From assembly GCA_025991245.1 (NCBI GenBank), contig BQMJ01000023.1:87001-151000 (forward strand): a DNA stretch of 64,000 nucleotides. The letters are read 5' to 3'. This stretch comes from Galdieria partita (Eukaryota; Rhodophyta; Bangiophyceae; Galdieriales; Galdieriaceae). The position numbers were made by a program, and so were the translations under genes. Every line of letters begins with the position of its first letter. The stretch's first letter is position 1. Shown piece after piece: positions 20,386 to 31,587 of this stretch. The notes beneath the pieces were generated by a model that saw only the letters and a program-made list of their open reading frames with translations, ran no database searches and was not told the DNA's origin.

Positions 20386-21789
20386 CTATGCTTGTCCTTG
20401 TTTCATAATCTCTTCCCACATCATGGTCTTCAATCGTTCTTTTGTAACTTGGGGTGAATCAAACTCGAAGCTAAATTTACTTGAGCTGTAGAGTTTCAGT
20501 AAACTAATAAAGTTACAATGACACGATAGCTTACCACAAAGGTTCATCGGTTGGATCATGTAATGAGCTCAAATAAGGATGTGACAGGGCATCTTCCACG
20601 CTGCAGCGCTTGCGAGGATCAAAGTGGAGCATTCGACCAAGTAAGTCAAGTGCAAGATTAGATGCATCGGGATATAGTTTACGCCAAGGAATAGGATTCT
20701 TCTTTGGAAGAGAACGGATAAAACGTAATGCCTTTTCACTTTCTATATATTCTATATCTTGATCACTTGGAGTACCGACAACATCAATTATGAGTCTCAA
20801 TTGGTGCATGTAGTCTTTTCCTGGAAATAACGGCCTTCTTCCCAAAAGTTCTGCAAAGATGCAGCCTACGGACCAAATGTCTACCGATTTATCATAGTGT
20901 CGGAAAGACAACATTATTTCAGGAGCCCGATACCATCTTGTGGCAACATACTGGGTCATAAATTCACCTCCTAGTTCATTCTTATTTCCAGTCACTTTAA
21001 TACAACAAATTGAAATTTTGCTTACAAAACTTGCGGAACGTGCAAGACCAAAGTCACAGATCTTAATGTCACAATTACCATTTACCAAAACATTACTAGG
21101 CTTCAAGTCTCTATGAAGTACATCAGCCGAATGTACACTAAAAAGAGTTCAGAGGCTTCGATACTGCAAGCGTAAAACTTACTATTTAAGAGCCCTGAGT
21201 ATTTGATAAATAAAGTATTGAAAATGCTCTTCAGTTAGCGACTGTTTGGATACAATGATTTGATGAAGGTCTGTCTCCATAAGTTCAGTCACTAGATAAA
21301 CGTCTTCAAATACTTCAAAAGATGATGGACGCAGAATTTGTTTTAGGCCAATAATATTTTCGTGATCAAAATGACGTAAGAGCTTAACTTCCCTCAGAAT
21401 TCTCCGAGCGTCCGTTGTATGATCAAAACACTTTGTAATCTTTTTGATGGCCACAAGTTCTCCAGTCACTTGGTCCTTTGCCGAGCTGTGGTTGTTATAC
21501 AAGTTGCGCTTTCAAGATATTCGACTTACCAAACAATTCCATAGGCTCCGTGGCCTATGGGGCGAAGAAGCTTGAACCTCTCAGGACAGTCAAAACGACT
21601 CCCACATACCAAATAAGAACGAATGGTGTCAAAAGAACCCTTTGGAAATTCTCTATTAGCAGTAGCCAAGGGAGCCTGTTGTTCAATTATTTGCCTATCC
21701 TCGTTTTGTTTATGAGCTCCTTTATGAGAAACTTGTTTGTTTTGTGCAAAGTTAAACGGTATTGGAGAGGGTGGTTGGGTTCGTTCCAT
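20386..21789 (-). CDS. Mitogen-activated protein kinase with TQY loop
   Basis: Five exons (21789-21530, 21485-21183, 21137-21026, 20980-20535, 20485-20386) with introns of 44, 45, 45 and 49 bases encode 406 residues. All kinase landmarks are present: IGHGAYGIV, the catalytic lysine in [24 protein letters not shown], and [14 protein letters not shown] after the activation loop. The C-terminal FEFDSP and the [12 protein letters not shown] helix match ERK-type MAPKs. The dual phosphorylation motif reads T-Q-Y ([15 protein letters not shown]), not TEY or TDY. The N-terminal 60 residues are a disordered extension. The third intron (21025-20981) is a stop-free multiple of three. It would act at the end of a MAPK cascade in cytosol and nucleus. 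Confidence 0.92.
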
Positions 21790-22633
21790 CTAAGAAAACG
21801 TGAAAAAATTTTTTGGCCCAAGCAAGTGATGAATGAAGACAACGTGTCGTTGAGTTTGTTTCTGATGGCTACTGAAGAGGCACTTCTTGCTCGACATATG
21901 ACTATATAAACAATGTGTTGTAAAACAAGCCTTCTCTGTGCTTCGAATAAAGGAACCGTTTCCACCATCTTCTATTTGTCACGTGTCCATTTTTCAAAAA
22001 TAGGGTACATTTGCAGCTGTAACTTTTCGAACTCAAAAATATGAACATTGGCCAAGCTTTTAAAAGCAATAATCGATATACAAGCTGATTTCAAAGAGAT
22101 ACGTTTTACAGGTAGATTCTAATTGAAGGATTTCTTACAAGGACCCTCTATAAGACATATAATTTTGAGCTTTGCCGATGCCGATAGTAATCTTTTCTTT
22201 TGTTTGCAAAGAGCATTTGCATCTACAAGGATTTAACTACTAGTGCAAGCTTAGGAGGAAGAAGAGTTTCTATCCCTGAAGAAGAGGCAGTCAAAGGAAG
22301 AGAAAGAGTGCCCTTCCAATCGCCAATATCTGTTGCTGGGCAGAATTCCCTTACCACGGAGATCTCCCCGTTCGTAGAGAGCCCCCGGAAACAGCACCTT
22401 CGCAGAGAAATTTTTTGGTCAATGAATCACACTCAGGAGGGGATTCATCTACCTTTTCGTCGTCACTAAAGCGACGTTGTCCAAAAGCCCTTTGTGACCT
22501 TAAGGTATGCTGCGTAACTGTCTTTTTTAGTAGACTTCAAATATTGCTCTACAGTATAGTTCACCAGTGAGGAAAGCTCGTTGTTTATTACCTTTTGAGG
22601 CAAATTTGCCCTATTGTGAGAACGTTAGCCCAT
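21790..22633. other. Upstream region of the PP2A B56 gene with open frames
   Basis: This 840-base stretch holds a less AT-rich block (about 22240-22500) that is open in two plus-strand frames. One frame, reachable from ATG 22178 through a 43-base intron, reads MPIDLTTSASLGGRRVSIP and continues to 22469. The other runs to about 22502 and ends KRRCPKALCDLK just before a consensus donor. Either could encode a disordered N-terminal extension of the B56 protein starting at 22634. I could not decide how they splice. The first 380 bases look like spacer. Confidence 0.35.
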
Positions 22634-24201
22634 ATGTCAAAACGTAAGACGTCTTGTTACTCTTCTGACGTTGAAAAGGAGTTGATGGACGATGGATACC
22701 CTCTCCCAACGTTAGGTAGTAAGTTTAAACTTTGCTATTCTCTGAAGTAGTTGAATCATTTTTTTCGACCACCTAACATAGGTTTGCACGAGAGTCACTT
22801 GAGAAAGGAAATATTCGTGAAGAAATTATTGCTTTGCAAATCTTTTTGCTCATTCTCCAAGCGAAGTAAAGGCAAAAGTGGTGTTTTGAGACTTCGCTCG
22901 GAGTGGATAGAAGTTCGTAAAAGAATACTTTTCGAACTCATAGATTACGTAAGTGTTACTGATGATTCACTTGACGAGGAGCCCCTGCAGTTGGTTGTTA
23001 ACCTTGTAGAGGAGCTAATTTGTTCAGAGCGCCCTCCAGTACCAGCTCACTATAATCAGTCCTCTTTGTTCTATCCAAAGGACAAAAGCGATGTTCCGAC
23101 CTCATTTGAAGTAGTGGAAGAAGAAACGAGTATAGAAGATACTGAGTGGTCAATTATTCAACTTGTGTATGAACTTTTTATTCAGATGATCACGACAGAT
23201 GGATTAGATATTAAATGCTGTCTCAAATATATAACGGAATCCTTTATTTCTAAAATATTTCATTTATTCCGTATTGGAGACATAAGAGAAAGGGACTATC
23301 TAAAGACCATTATTCATCGTATTTATCGAAGATTTATTAGACGGCGATCTTTTTTGAGGATAAAAATCAACGAATTTCTCTTTTCTTATATTTTTGAAGG
23401 AGAGCCTTGTTATGGCATACGAGAGATTTTGGAAATTCAATCTTCGATAGTTCATGGCTTTGCAGTTCCTTTGAAAGAAGAGCATAAAGATACGTTGTTT
23501 CGATATTTAATGCCTCTGCATCGTAAAGCCGAACTTGAGATATTCTTTCCTCAGCTATTATCCTGTGTTCATTCATTTGCGGAGAAAGATCCCACTCTTA
23601 TACCTTCTATTTTGTCTCGGCTATGTTCCGGTTGGCCAAGCTGTAACAGTATGAAACAGGTATTTTTTATAGTATCCAATTTTTTGCAAGTTCTGATAAA
23701 TTTGTGAAGATATTGTACATAAATGTAGTGGAAATCGTATTGCAGAGTGTAACTGAAAATGTATTTGCAAAGATTTCGAGAGCAGTTTGGCTTGAACTTT
23801 CTAAATGCACTTGCTGTCCTCATTTCCAAGTTGCTGAAAGAGCCATTAGCCTTTGGAATGATACGAGACTTGTCAAGATGATGGCTTCATATAGAAAGGA
23901 ACTCTTTATTAGCTTGTTCGAGTCGCTGGATACTGTTATCGAGAAACACTGGTGCAAGTCAGTATGTTCAATAGCTCTAAAAGTTAAGCAGCAATGGATG
24001 CGAACCATACCAGATTTTTTTCAGCGACACCAACAAAAGAGTTTTGATTATGGTAGGACTATGGACACTTCTTACCCAAAACGAAAGAAAGAAAATGAGT
24101 CTCCAAGCTTAGTGGGAAATTCTGCTTCAGTGACTAGTTTGATCGAGACGTCAAGAGATTTTGTAAAGGCTTGCACAGAATACAAGGTTGAATCCATTTG
24201 A
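22634..24201 (+). CDS. PP2A regulatory subunit B' (B56 family)
   Basis: Three exons from the conservative start at 22634 (22634-22715, 22782-23659, 23710-24201; introns 66 and 50 bases) give 483 residues. B56 subunits are HEAT-like solenoids that select substrates for protein phosphatase 2A. Recognisable parts are ILFELIDYVSV, TEWSIIQLVYELFIQM, LKTIIHRIYRRF, IFEGEPCYGIREILEI, LFRYLMPLHRKAELEIFFPQ and, across the last intron, CPHFQVAERAISLWND. The C-terminal 60 residues are polar and variable. The true N-terminus may lie further upstream in the open block at 22240-22500, so the start is the weakest part of this call. Confidence 0.88.
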
Positions 24202-24309
24202 GTGCTTTCTTAGGAGGAGAATCTAGGAACCAGTCTGTATAATTTTAATGTGCGAGATAGTAACTGGCTATTATTACTATGGGTTCTACTTGTGAATTAT
24301 ATGTACAGT

Positions 24310-25608
24310 TTATGAAGAAACATTCAAATAAAAACCAAACCTTGCTATCTTCACTTCAAAAGCTTCTTCTCCGACTTCACCTCGAAGAAAAATATATTTT
24401 CCTTGCATTGAACCCAGAAAGTTATCTTTTGAGGAATTAAAGAAAGATGGAACTCGAACAGGACACTTTGAAGAATATTTAAAGGTTTCTCCTGGTTCTA
24501 TTATGGGCTGTTGCCCAACAACCCCCGTTCCAGTAACCTTTTTCCACACGCCAGTTACTTCCTGAATATTCCACTCTCTGCTAATTAACTGGACTGTATA
24601 TTCAGACAGGTTGCTAATTTCCACATGATACACAAACGTATATATTCCTTCCTCTATTGCAGACTCAAATGGTGAGAAGAAACTTTCTACACGTACTCGA
24701 ATACCCATTGTAACTGCCTCGCTACTATTCTGTATTTTCAAAAGTTCTCGGTAAGTAAAAAGTTTCTGTTTCGAGTCACCCTTTTCATCTATATTCGTGA
24801 GATCCTTGCTTAAAGAAGTACTCAAATGTCCATCTTCTAGGTCGCCATTCTCAAAACCTTCCAAACGAAGGTATTCCGATTCATCCATCTGCCCCGGTGT
24901 TGATTCTCCACTTGGAATTTCTGCCCTTTCTGAAGCTTCAGGCTTTATCTTATCAATGTTATAAGGATTATCATCAATCATATCACGGATTCCTGATCGC
25001 CGAAGGTTCAGAGCTTCTGTGCTTGACTTGCTTGACCAATCCTTAGGAATAAAACCAAAGATATTTCTATTTCTGGGAGCATTCTTTTGCTGCTTGTCCT
25101 GTTTCTCTATCTTCGGTGGTTCGCCAATGTCTTTCATAGCATCGGAGTAAATGGTTGCGTCTCTATACCTTTCTTCCTCGATAGCTTTTTGCAACTCGAG
25201 TTCCAAACAGGCGTAGGGATCTTGTAACGTCAATTCTAATACCCTCTGTTTTAATTTCGAGGCTTCCTCGAACCTGTATTCCTTCGCAGCCAAATCTCTT
25301 TCTTGTCTTAGAAGGTATATGCGTTCCCACAACTTACGGCGTTCAGGTTCAGGGAGTCTTGGTGGCAGCGTTCTAATGACATCTTCGGGAGATCTTCGTG
25401 AAGTCTCCGTACCATCGTCTATCCTCATTAAGAAGTGCCCAACACTGAAGGAATTGAACGGTCTTTGAGCGGTTGGGGACCATCTACAGGAACAAAATCT
25501 CCTGTACACAAAGAAAGGCAAAGGTTTTGAAACTTGTAGCTTGTACTTGAAACAGCAAGTCGGCCAACTGGTATATAAGCTATTTGTCCAGGCAACGGAG
25601 ACAACCAT
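24310..25608 (-). CDS. UVR and ApaG domain protein, likely organellar
   Basis: A 432-residue single-exon frame. The first 60 residues are rich in Ser, Arg, Cys and aromatics with almost no acidic residues, like an organelle transit peptide. A UVR-like helical hairpin sits at about 100-130 (LAAKEYRFEEASKLKQRVLE) and a related segment at 140-155. The last 130 residues form an ApaG fold: YTFVYHVEISNLSEYTVQLI, SREWNIQEVTG, GVVGQQPIIEPGETFKYSS, and MQGKYIFLRGEVGEEAFEVKI. ApaG domains are small beta-sandwiches of uncertain function, also found in plant proteins beside UVR segments. A second frame is open over the same 5' region, so the exact N-terminus is uncertain. Confidence 0.72.
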   Translation of the reverse strand: MVVSVAWTNSLYTSWPTCCFKYKLQVSKPLPFFVYRRFCSCRWSPTAQRPFNSFSVGHFLMRIDDGTETSRRSPEDVIRTLPPRLPEPERRKLWERIYLLRQERDLAAKEYRFEEASKLKQRVLELTLQDPYACLELELQKAIEEERYRDATIYSDAMKDIGEPPKIEKQDKQQKNAPRNRNIFGFIPKDWSSKSSTEALNLRRSGIRDMIDDNPYNIDKIKPEASERAEIPSGESTPGQMDESEYLRLEGFENGDLEDGHLSTSLSKDLTNIDEKGDSKQKLFTYRELLKIQNSSEAVTMGIRVRVESFFSPFESAIEEGIYTFVYHVEISNLSEYTVQLISREWNIQEVTGVWKKVTGTGVVGQQPIIEPGETFKYSSKCPVRVPSFFNSSKDNFLGSMQGKYIFLRGEVGEEAFEVKIARFGFYLNVSS

Positions 25609-26136
25609 TCTTCCCTAAATACAAAATGAGCAAAAATCTCCCGGAAAATGAATTTTGGAGATGCTTGATCTTTCCTTCCACTCTTTAACCTGCAAGTATC
25701 ACAATGAAAAACTTGGAGCTTTTGTGTTTTCAAATTGTGATTGTATTGGGTAGTGTCGTGAAAATACGAAGTAACAAGAAAATTCTACAGAATCCTAGCA
25801 TACAAAGGAGATATAAATTCGACTTTTTTGTCTAGGCTGCTAAAAGTAGACTGTGTCTTGACAAGTTACTGATTACAAGACTAACAAGGTAACAGTAGAA
25901 ATGGATGAGTTGGAAGAAGCAACTTGTATTTCACTTCGGACTCATGAAAGAGCACGACAAGAGTATCTTTTTGTTTCAAAGCATCTTTTCTTCAACGACT
26001 TCCAATTCAGTTGAAACCAACTTTTGATGTTTCTTTCTGCTATGAGTATTTGCAACGTGTTCAATATTGTCCGAGAACTCAATCAGAAAGACAAAGACAT
26101 GTTTCCTGTATGTAAAGTAACTTTCTTTTAAGATTT
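25609..26136. other. Spacer with a frame-shifted small reading frame
   Basis: On the plus strand ATG 25900 opens a 37-codon frame (MDELEEATCISLRTHERARQ at its start). The downstream half of the same stretch is open in another frame with protein-like content (SFCYEYLQRVQYCPRTQSER near 26035-26095) up to a stop near 26112. No intron of normal size fits between them. It could be a small gene missing a base, or chance. The remainder is spacer. Confidence 0.25.
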
Positions 26137-27177
<1,041 letters not shown>

Positions 27178-27862
27178 TCATCGTTGACTATTAAAACGGG
27201 ACAAAAACTGGGTTATATACTGATCTACTGTGGAGATATATTGGGGAGGAATCCGTGTTCGGGAACCAAGTGGCGCCTCGAAGCCTTCCTTGCACAGAAA
27301 ATCTAAGACCTGTGAAACTGCGAGGCCATTTGCTTGGGCCATCTCTTCAACAGTTGGTTGAAGGTATAAGTCGCCAATCTACGAAAAAATTCAGCAGCTC
27401 TGCAGATTAAGAAGAAATCCATACCTCAATAGCATCAGAAAAGGAAAGAGCTTCTAAAACATCCATCTTCTTGCTTTCTAAAAAGAAAATAGTTACGCAA
27501 ATCCATACAACTCAGTGAAACTTACCTTTCACTCGACTTGCGAGGATGTCAGTTGGATTAATGGGTTCACCCACACCGTTACTAACTAAGACATCAACTA
27601 CATAGTCCAGAGGTAGACCATAGTCTTCTGCAACTTCTTCCACGGTGAGGTCGAATATACTCAAACGTTCTCTCGAGTTGTTGTCTCGATCCAAAGTAGC
27701 GCTGCAAGGCAACCAGTGTCTGGGTAACCTACTTGAAGGACCTGGCAGATACCTCATTGTACGGCACGGACGTTTACAGGAACCAAAAGAGAACCTCGAA
27801 GGACTCCAACAAAAAGATACCAACATACGAGAACAAAGGAACTGAAAAGCCGATTCTGTCAT
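27178..27862 (-). CDS. Probable plastid protein with two helix-turn-helix-like repeats
   Basis: Three exons (27862-27526, 27477-27425, 27378-27178; introns 48 and 46 bases) encode 196 residues. The first 55 residues are Ser/Arg/Pro/Cys-rich and nearly free of acidic residues, as in a transit peptide. Two related segments follow: LTVEEVAEDYGLPLDYVVDV near residue 77 and PTVEEMAQANGLAVSQVLDF near 140. Each has the spacing of a small helix-turn-helix. The pair is separated by a linker containing KKMDVLEALSFSDAIE. I do not recognise a named family. A plastid nucleic-acid or thylakoid role would be inference only. Confidence 0.65.
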
Positions 27863-28258
27863 CGACAATCAATCGCTGTTATACCGAGATGTTTTCAGGA
27901 TTAGACAATTTTGCAAAGCGGATTCTTATTCGTGCGTACTAGAAAAAATCGTGAATCTTGTTTTTTAAAAGTCGTCTGAAAACTCAGAGCATCATATATG
28001 TCGTAACAACACAGCATAACTCATGTAATAAAACCAAACCCTGAATAACTAGTTTGAGCCTTTATTCAACAGTAAATGGCTATACTAAACCTGTCTCATT
28101 CAAAATATACAATAAGAAGTTTCAAGTAAACAGTCTCATAGGCCAAATGCAAAACTACAAAAAACTGAAATGTAACTTCGACATCACTCAGGAGAGGGTC
28201 TCCGTGAAAGATGATACTCCGTTGTACTCAAGCAGCTAACAAGAAGAGTAACGTATCC
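27863..28258. other. Spacer upstream of the plastid-like repeat protein
   Basis: AT-rich sequence between two minus-strand genes. A plus-strand open frame near 28054-28239 lacks an ATG and a recognisable product. I see no gene here. Confidence 0.4.
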
Positions 28259-29328
28259 TCATTGTTCAGAGTCTTCGTCATCACTTCGAATATCTCCTTC
28301 TTCTCTCAATTTCTCAAATGAGGTAAAAATAACACGACCGATCATCTTAAGTATGAGAGAGAACCAAAAACAATGAAGAAGTTCTAATGTTGATAAGGCG
28401 ACCAAGCAGATGAAGTAATGCGAAAAATGAACAGGCCAATTGTTTGCAAACCCGCTGAAAGAATGCTAAAGAATAGAAGAGCTTGAGAATAACAAAAGTT
28501 AAATATTCCAGCTTACATCACGCAGAATCAGACGAATAACATCCACGGCAACACCCCAAATAATTCTCGGAAATACAAAAAGCCTTCATTTCTAGTTACA
28601 AATTTGTGTTATACACGACAGAATTTTCATTACCTTGTAAAATAAAAGATCATAGCAAAAATTGTAAACATAATACTATCTAAAGGACGAAACCCCATAT
28701 AGTAAACACACTTTGTACTGTACAACAGAATATCACTGGCATCGTGCAGCACTAAAATAACCAAACCAATTCGCACATAACGAAAGCTATAACTAATGTA
28801 TACCAAAAGAATAGTTGCCACGTGATGAATACAGAACTCCAGAAAATCAGAGTGCTTTGTGTCCGCCAACAGCAAAAATACTAGACTGCCCAAATAGTAA
28901 CCAAGTTCTACGACATAATAGCTTCGAAAAAAAGTTGACAAAGGAGGAGGATAGGGCGACCACAACTCTACAAGCAAAGGACCACACAAATCTAACCGCC
29001 AGTCTTCTAGCGTTAAGGTTATCAGACCGCAAGCAAAAGATAAACAGTATGTAATAGAGTAATACAAGTTCTCACTCAGCTTCCGCCGTACCCGAATACT
29101 GTACTTCTGAAAAACTTTGGAGAAAACAACCTTTTGTAGCCAAACACGAAGCAACCACACACTACAGCCCACTAGAAGCGACAACAACAGTTCCTCCCTC
29201 TTCCAAGCGGAGTTCGACAACCTCGGAAAAGCAGTGTCTTGCTGTTCCCTTAAGATGTTAATAAAAATCTTTATATTCTCACATATCATGTGTGTATTTA
29301 GTCCGTTCGAGCTGACCTCTTCCAACAT
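28259..29328 (-). CDS. Ceramide synthase (LAG1/LASS, TLC domain)
   Basis: Three exons (29328-28634, 28583-28517, 28465-28259; introns 50 and 51 bases) encode 322 residues. The enzyme N-acylates sphingoid bases in the endoplasmic reticulum. The Lag motif is clear: FCIHHVATILLVYISYSFRY with the paired histidines, then LVLHDASDILL. Splicing joins FYFTR to LFVFPRIIWGVAVDVIRLIL, as in the family, and ends with an acidic tail (IRSDDEDSEQ). At least five hydrophobic segments are present. The frame is open upstream, but 29328 is the first ATG. No homeobox-like domain precedes the TLC domain. Confidence 0.92.
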
Positions 29329-29405
29329 GCTGTCAAAGTGAATTTTAGGTATTGAAGATAAACAGGACAATTCAACAAGTGAACATTTTACTAACAATGA
29401 TCAAC

Positions 29406-30461
29406 TTACAACACTCCATTCCATTCAAGCTCTACAAAAGTAACGTTTTTCTCTAGCCTATCCAGTCGAATACTTTGTATGAAAGATTCGAAATACTTCT
29501 TCTCTACTTGCTCCTGCGCTAACTCTAACTCTAATACAGACTTGAACTCTCTCTCGATTGAGGCCATACGCTGATTTCTTCTCTCATGTATGTCCTTCAA
29601 AAACACAAAATGCTTCTCAGCACCAATGCAGTCTAAGAAACTTCTCAATTTTGGAACTCTGTTGGAATTATTCTGGATAGTGTCTCGTATCAACTCGACA
29701 TAGTTGCTAAAAAAGTCTGCTTCATCTGTTGATGAATCTTCAATCTTGCTTCTTTCTGTGGTCAACTCTACTTCCTCAGAGATACACTCAGAACGTTCAT
29801 TGTTTCTAGAACCAAGTTCAGCAGTTTCAAAAAGGTTTTTATCCTTCGAGAACGACTGAAACCTAACCTCACCATACTCTTCAGTCACTTTTTCGTTCTG
29901 CTCATCGTAAGAAGAGGGTCGAGGTTGTTCAACTGTTGAAGACTCTTCCCCATAAGATGGTGTTCTAACGGTAAAACCAGAAGTTGAAGATTCCAAGGTC
30001 ATTATTGTGTTCGCAACATTATGTGGTGGTGACTGTACCGGCGGAGGAGGAGGGGGAAACGACAGGAGCTGTTCGTCGGAAGGTGGCGGTGGAGGCGGTG
30101 GTGGCGACGGTGCCTCACCGACTTTGGTGGTAAAACTGAAATCGTTACTAGAATAGTTATTTCTTTCACCCCCAGCCGTCTTCTTTCTCTCACGTGCGAC
30201 GTTGCTCAAGTTCCAATTCTTAAACGAACCTGACAACCAAGTCGGTGAACTTAGTTGCGAGTGACGCTCCACATCACAAACATGAACTGCATCCCTCAAA
30301 GGCGGTGAAGGCGAAGATGAGGAATAGGATCTTTTTCTCTTTGGTGGTTTCCCTTTCAACCATGAGGGAAGGAACGAGTGACTTTCGTCAGCTAACTTGG
30401 GCTCATTCTCCACTGGCAGTTGGCCTTCCACTATTTCTCCTTCTTCGAACGCATTCTCCAT
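29406..30461 (-). CDS. Proline-rich protein of unknown function
   Basis: A single-exon frame of about 351 residues. It starts MENAFEEGEIVEGQLPVENE, a GEI-type acidic motif seen in several RNA-processing proteins. A basic patch PPKRKRSYSSSSPSPP follows, then two poly-proline tracts near residues 125-145. The last 90 residues are helical and charged (NYVELIRDTIQNN, FLKDIHERRNQRMASIEREF). The composition suggests a nuclear, RNA-associated scaffold, but no domain is recognised and function is not assigned. The gene is divergent from the SDR gene at 30517, with only 55 bases between the start codons. Confidence 0.65.
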   Translation of the reverse strand: MENAFEEGEIVEGQLPVENEPKLADESHSFLPSWLKGKPPKRKRSYSSSSPSPPLRDAVHVCDVERHSQLSSPTWLSGSFKNWNLSNVARERKKTAGGERNNYSSNDFSFTTKVGEAPSPPPPPPPPSDEQLLSFPPPPPPVQSPPHNVANTIMTLESSTSGFTVRTPSYGEESSTVEQPRPSSYDEQNEKVTEEYGEVRFQSFSKDKNLFETAELGSRNNERSECISEEVELTTERSKIEDSSTDEADFFSNYVELIRDTIQNNSNRVPKLRSFLDCIGAEKHFVFLKDIHERRNQRMASIEREFKSVLELELAQEQVEKKYFESFIQSIRLDRLEKNVTFVELEWNGVL

Positions 30462-30516
30462 TTCCTCCAATTTGAATTTCGACCGGCTCTTCACAATTTC
30501 TTCTTATTCATTTGTT

Positions 30517-31494
30517 ATGCTCACTGTGGTGGTTACTGGTGCAGGTGGTTTCCTCGGAAAATTGTTACTTGAAAAACTTTCAAAAGATGATTCAATTGGA
30601 ACAATCTTAGCACTTGACAGAAAGACGCCCTTAGAAAGCTTAGGTGATTTGCCCAAGACTAAGAAGAAAATTGTCGATATCACCGATGAACTTCAAATCA
30701 GGGAGGCTATCAAAGGATATGACGTTCAAGGAGTTGTCCATCTCGCCGCTATTATGTCAGGTCAATCCGAAGCTGATATTACCAGTGCTATGAAGATAAA
30801 CATGATCGGAGCAATTAATGTCATGTTATCTATGGCGCAAGAAGGAAGATGTCCTCGTTTTGTTTTCTCGAGTTCGATTGCCGCTTTTGGAAACGTCAAT
30901 CATATATTTAATCATAATCCTGATATAAATGGTGGGGCTCCAGACGATAGGCAACCTGCAAGCACATATGGCTCCGCTAAAGCAGCCGTGGAGTTGCTGT
31001 TGGCAAATTATTCCCGCAAGAAACTTCTGGACGGTATTTCCCTTCGTATACCAATTGTAGCAGTACGACCTGGAATTCCATCTGGTGCGGCTTCCACTTT
31101 TGTTAGTGACCTTGTTCGCGAACCCTTGTATGGAAATCCTGTGAAGTGTCCTGTGGCTCCTGACCAAAGCGTTGTAGTCATATCACCGAGGAAGACTATT
31201 CAAGCCTTGTATAAGGCTTTGCTTCATATGGACACTAAGGAGTTGGGACCGTCTCGGGTACTAGTAGTACCTGGTATAAGCGCATTGGCCAAGGACTATG
31301 TTGAATCACTTCGTAGAGTTGCTGGTGAAGATACTGCAAAGCTGGTGTCATATGAACAGGATTCCAGGATACAAGAGATAATTAGCACTTGGCCAAACAA
31401 AATGGAGTCAAAAGTAGCTACTAAGTTAGGGCTCTCCGCGGATAATAGTACAGATGATATAGTACGTCAATTTATAGAAGACTACTTGTCCTGA
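30517..31494 (+). CDS. Extended SDR dehydrogenase, D-erythronate dehydrogenase-like
   Basis: An intronless gene for 325 residues. It begins MLTVVVTGAGGFLGKLLLEK, an extended short-chain dehydrogenase Rossmann loop. The catalytic tetrad is visible as FSSSIAAFG and STYGSAKAAVE (YxxxK). The substrate-side stretch RPGIPSGAASTFVSDLVREP and later PRKTIQALYKALL, then RVLVVPGISALAKDYVESL, resemble bacterial D-erythronate dehydrogenase (DenD), which oxidises D-erythronate with NAD in sugar-acid catabolism. Substrate is inferred. The frame is open upstream of 30517 on the plus strand, but the short promoter and family start favour this ATG. It may be of bacterial origin; see findings. Confidence 0.82.
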   Translation: MLTVVVTGAGGFLGKLLLEKLSKDDSIGTILALDRKTPLESLGDLPKTKKKIVDITDELQIREAIKGYDVQGVVHLAAIMSGQSEADITSAMKINMIGAINVMLSMAQEGRCPRFVFSSSIAAFGNVNHIFNHNPDINGGAPDDRQPASTYGSAKAAVELLLANYSRKKLLDGISLRIPIVAVRPGIPSGAASTFVSDLVREPLYGNPVKCPVAPDQSVVVISPRKTIQALYKALLHMDTKELGPSRVLVVPGISALAKDYVESLRRVAGEDTAKLVSYEQDSRIQEIISTWPNKMESKVATKLGLSADNSTDDIVRQFIEDYLS

Positions 31495-31587
31495 ACAAGC
31501 TAAAAGTTGTGCATCCTTCTCAAACTTCTGTAATATGCACTTTGTTTGCAGTCTTGAATTCGTTGCCATCCTTACTAGCTTCAACTC

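Noticed and set aside
25428-25733. Alternative minus-strand frame over the 5' part of the UVR/ApaG gene
   Set aside because: Lacks an ATG and ends before the domains; kept only as a caution on the N-terminus.
28054-28239. Plus-strand open frame in the spacer before the ceramide synthase gene
   Set aside because: No ATG start and low-complexity lysine-rich content typical of AT-rich spacer.
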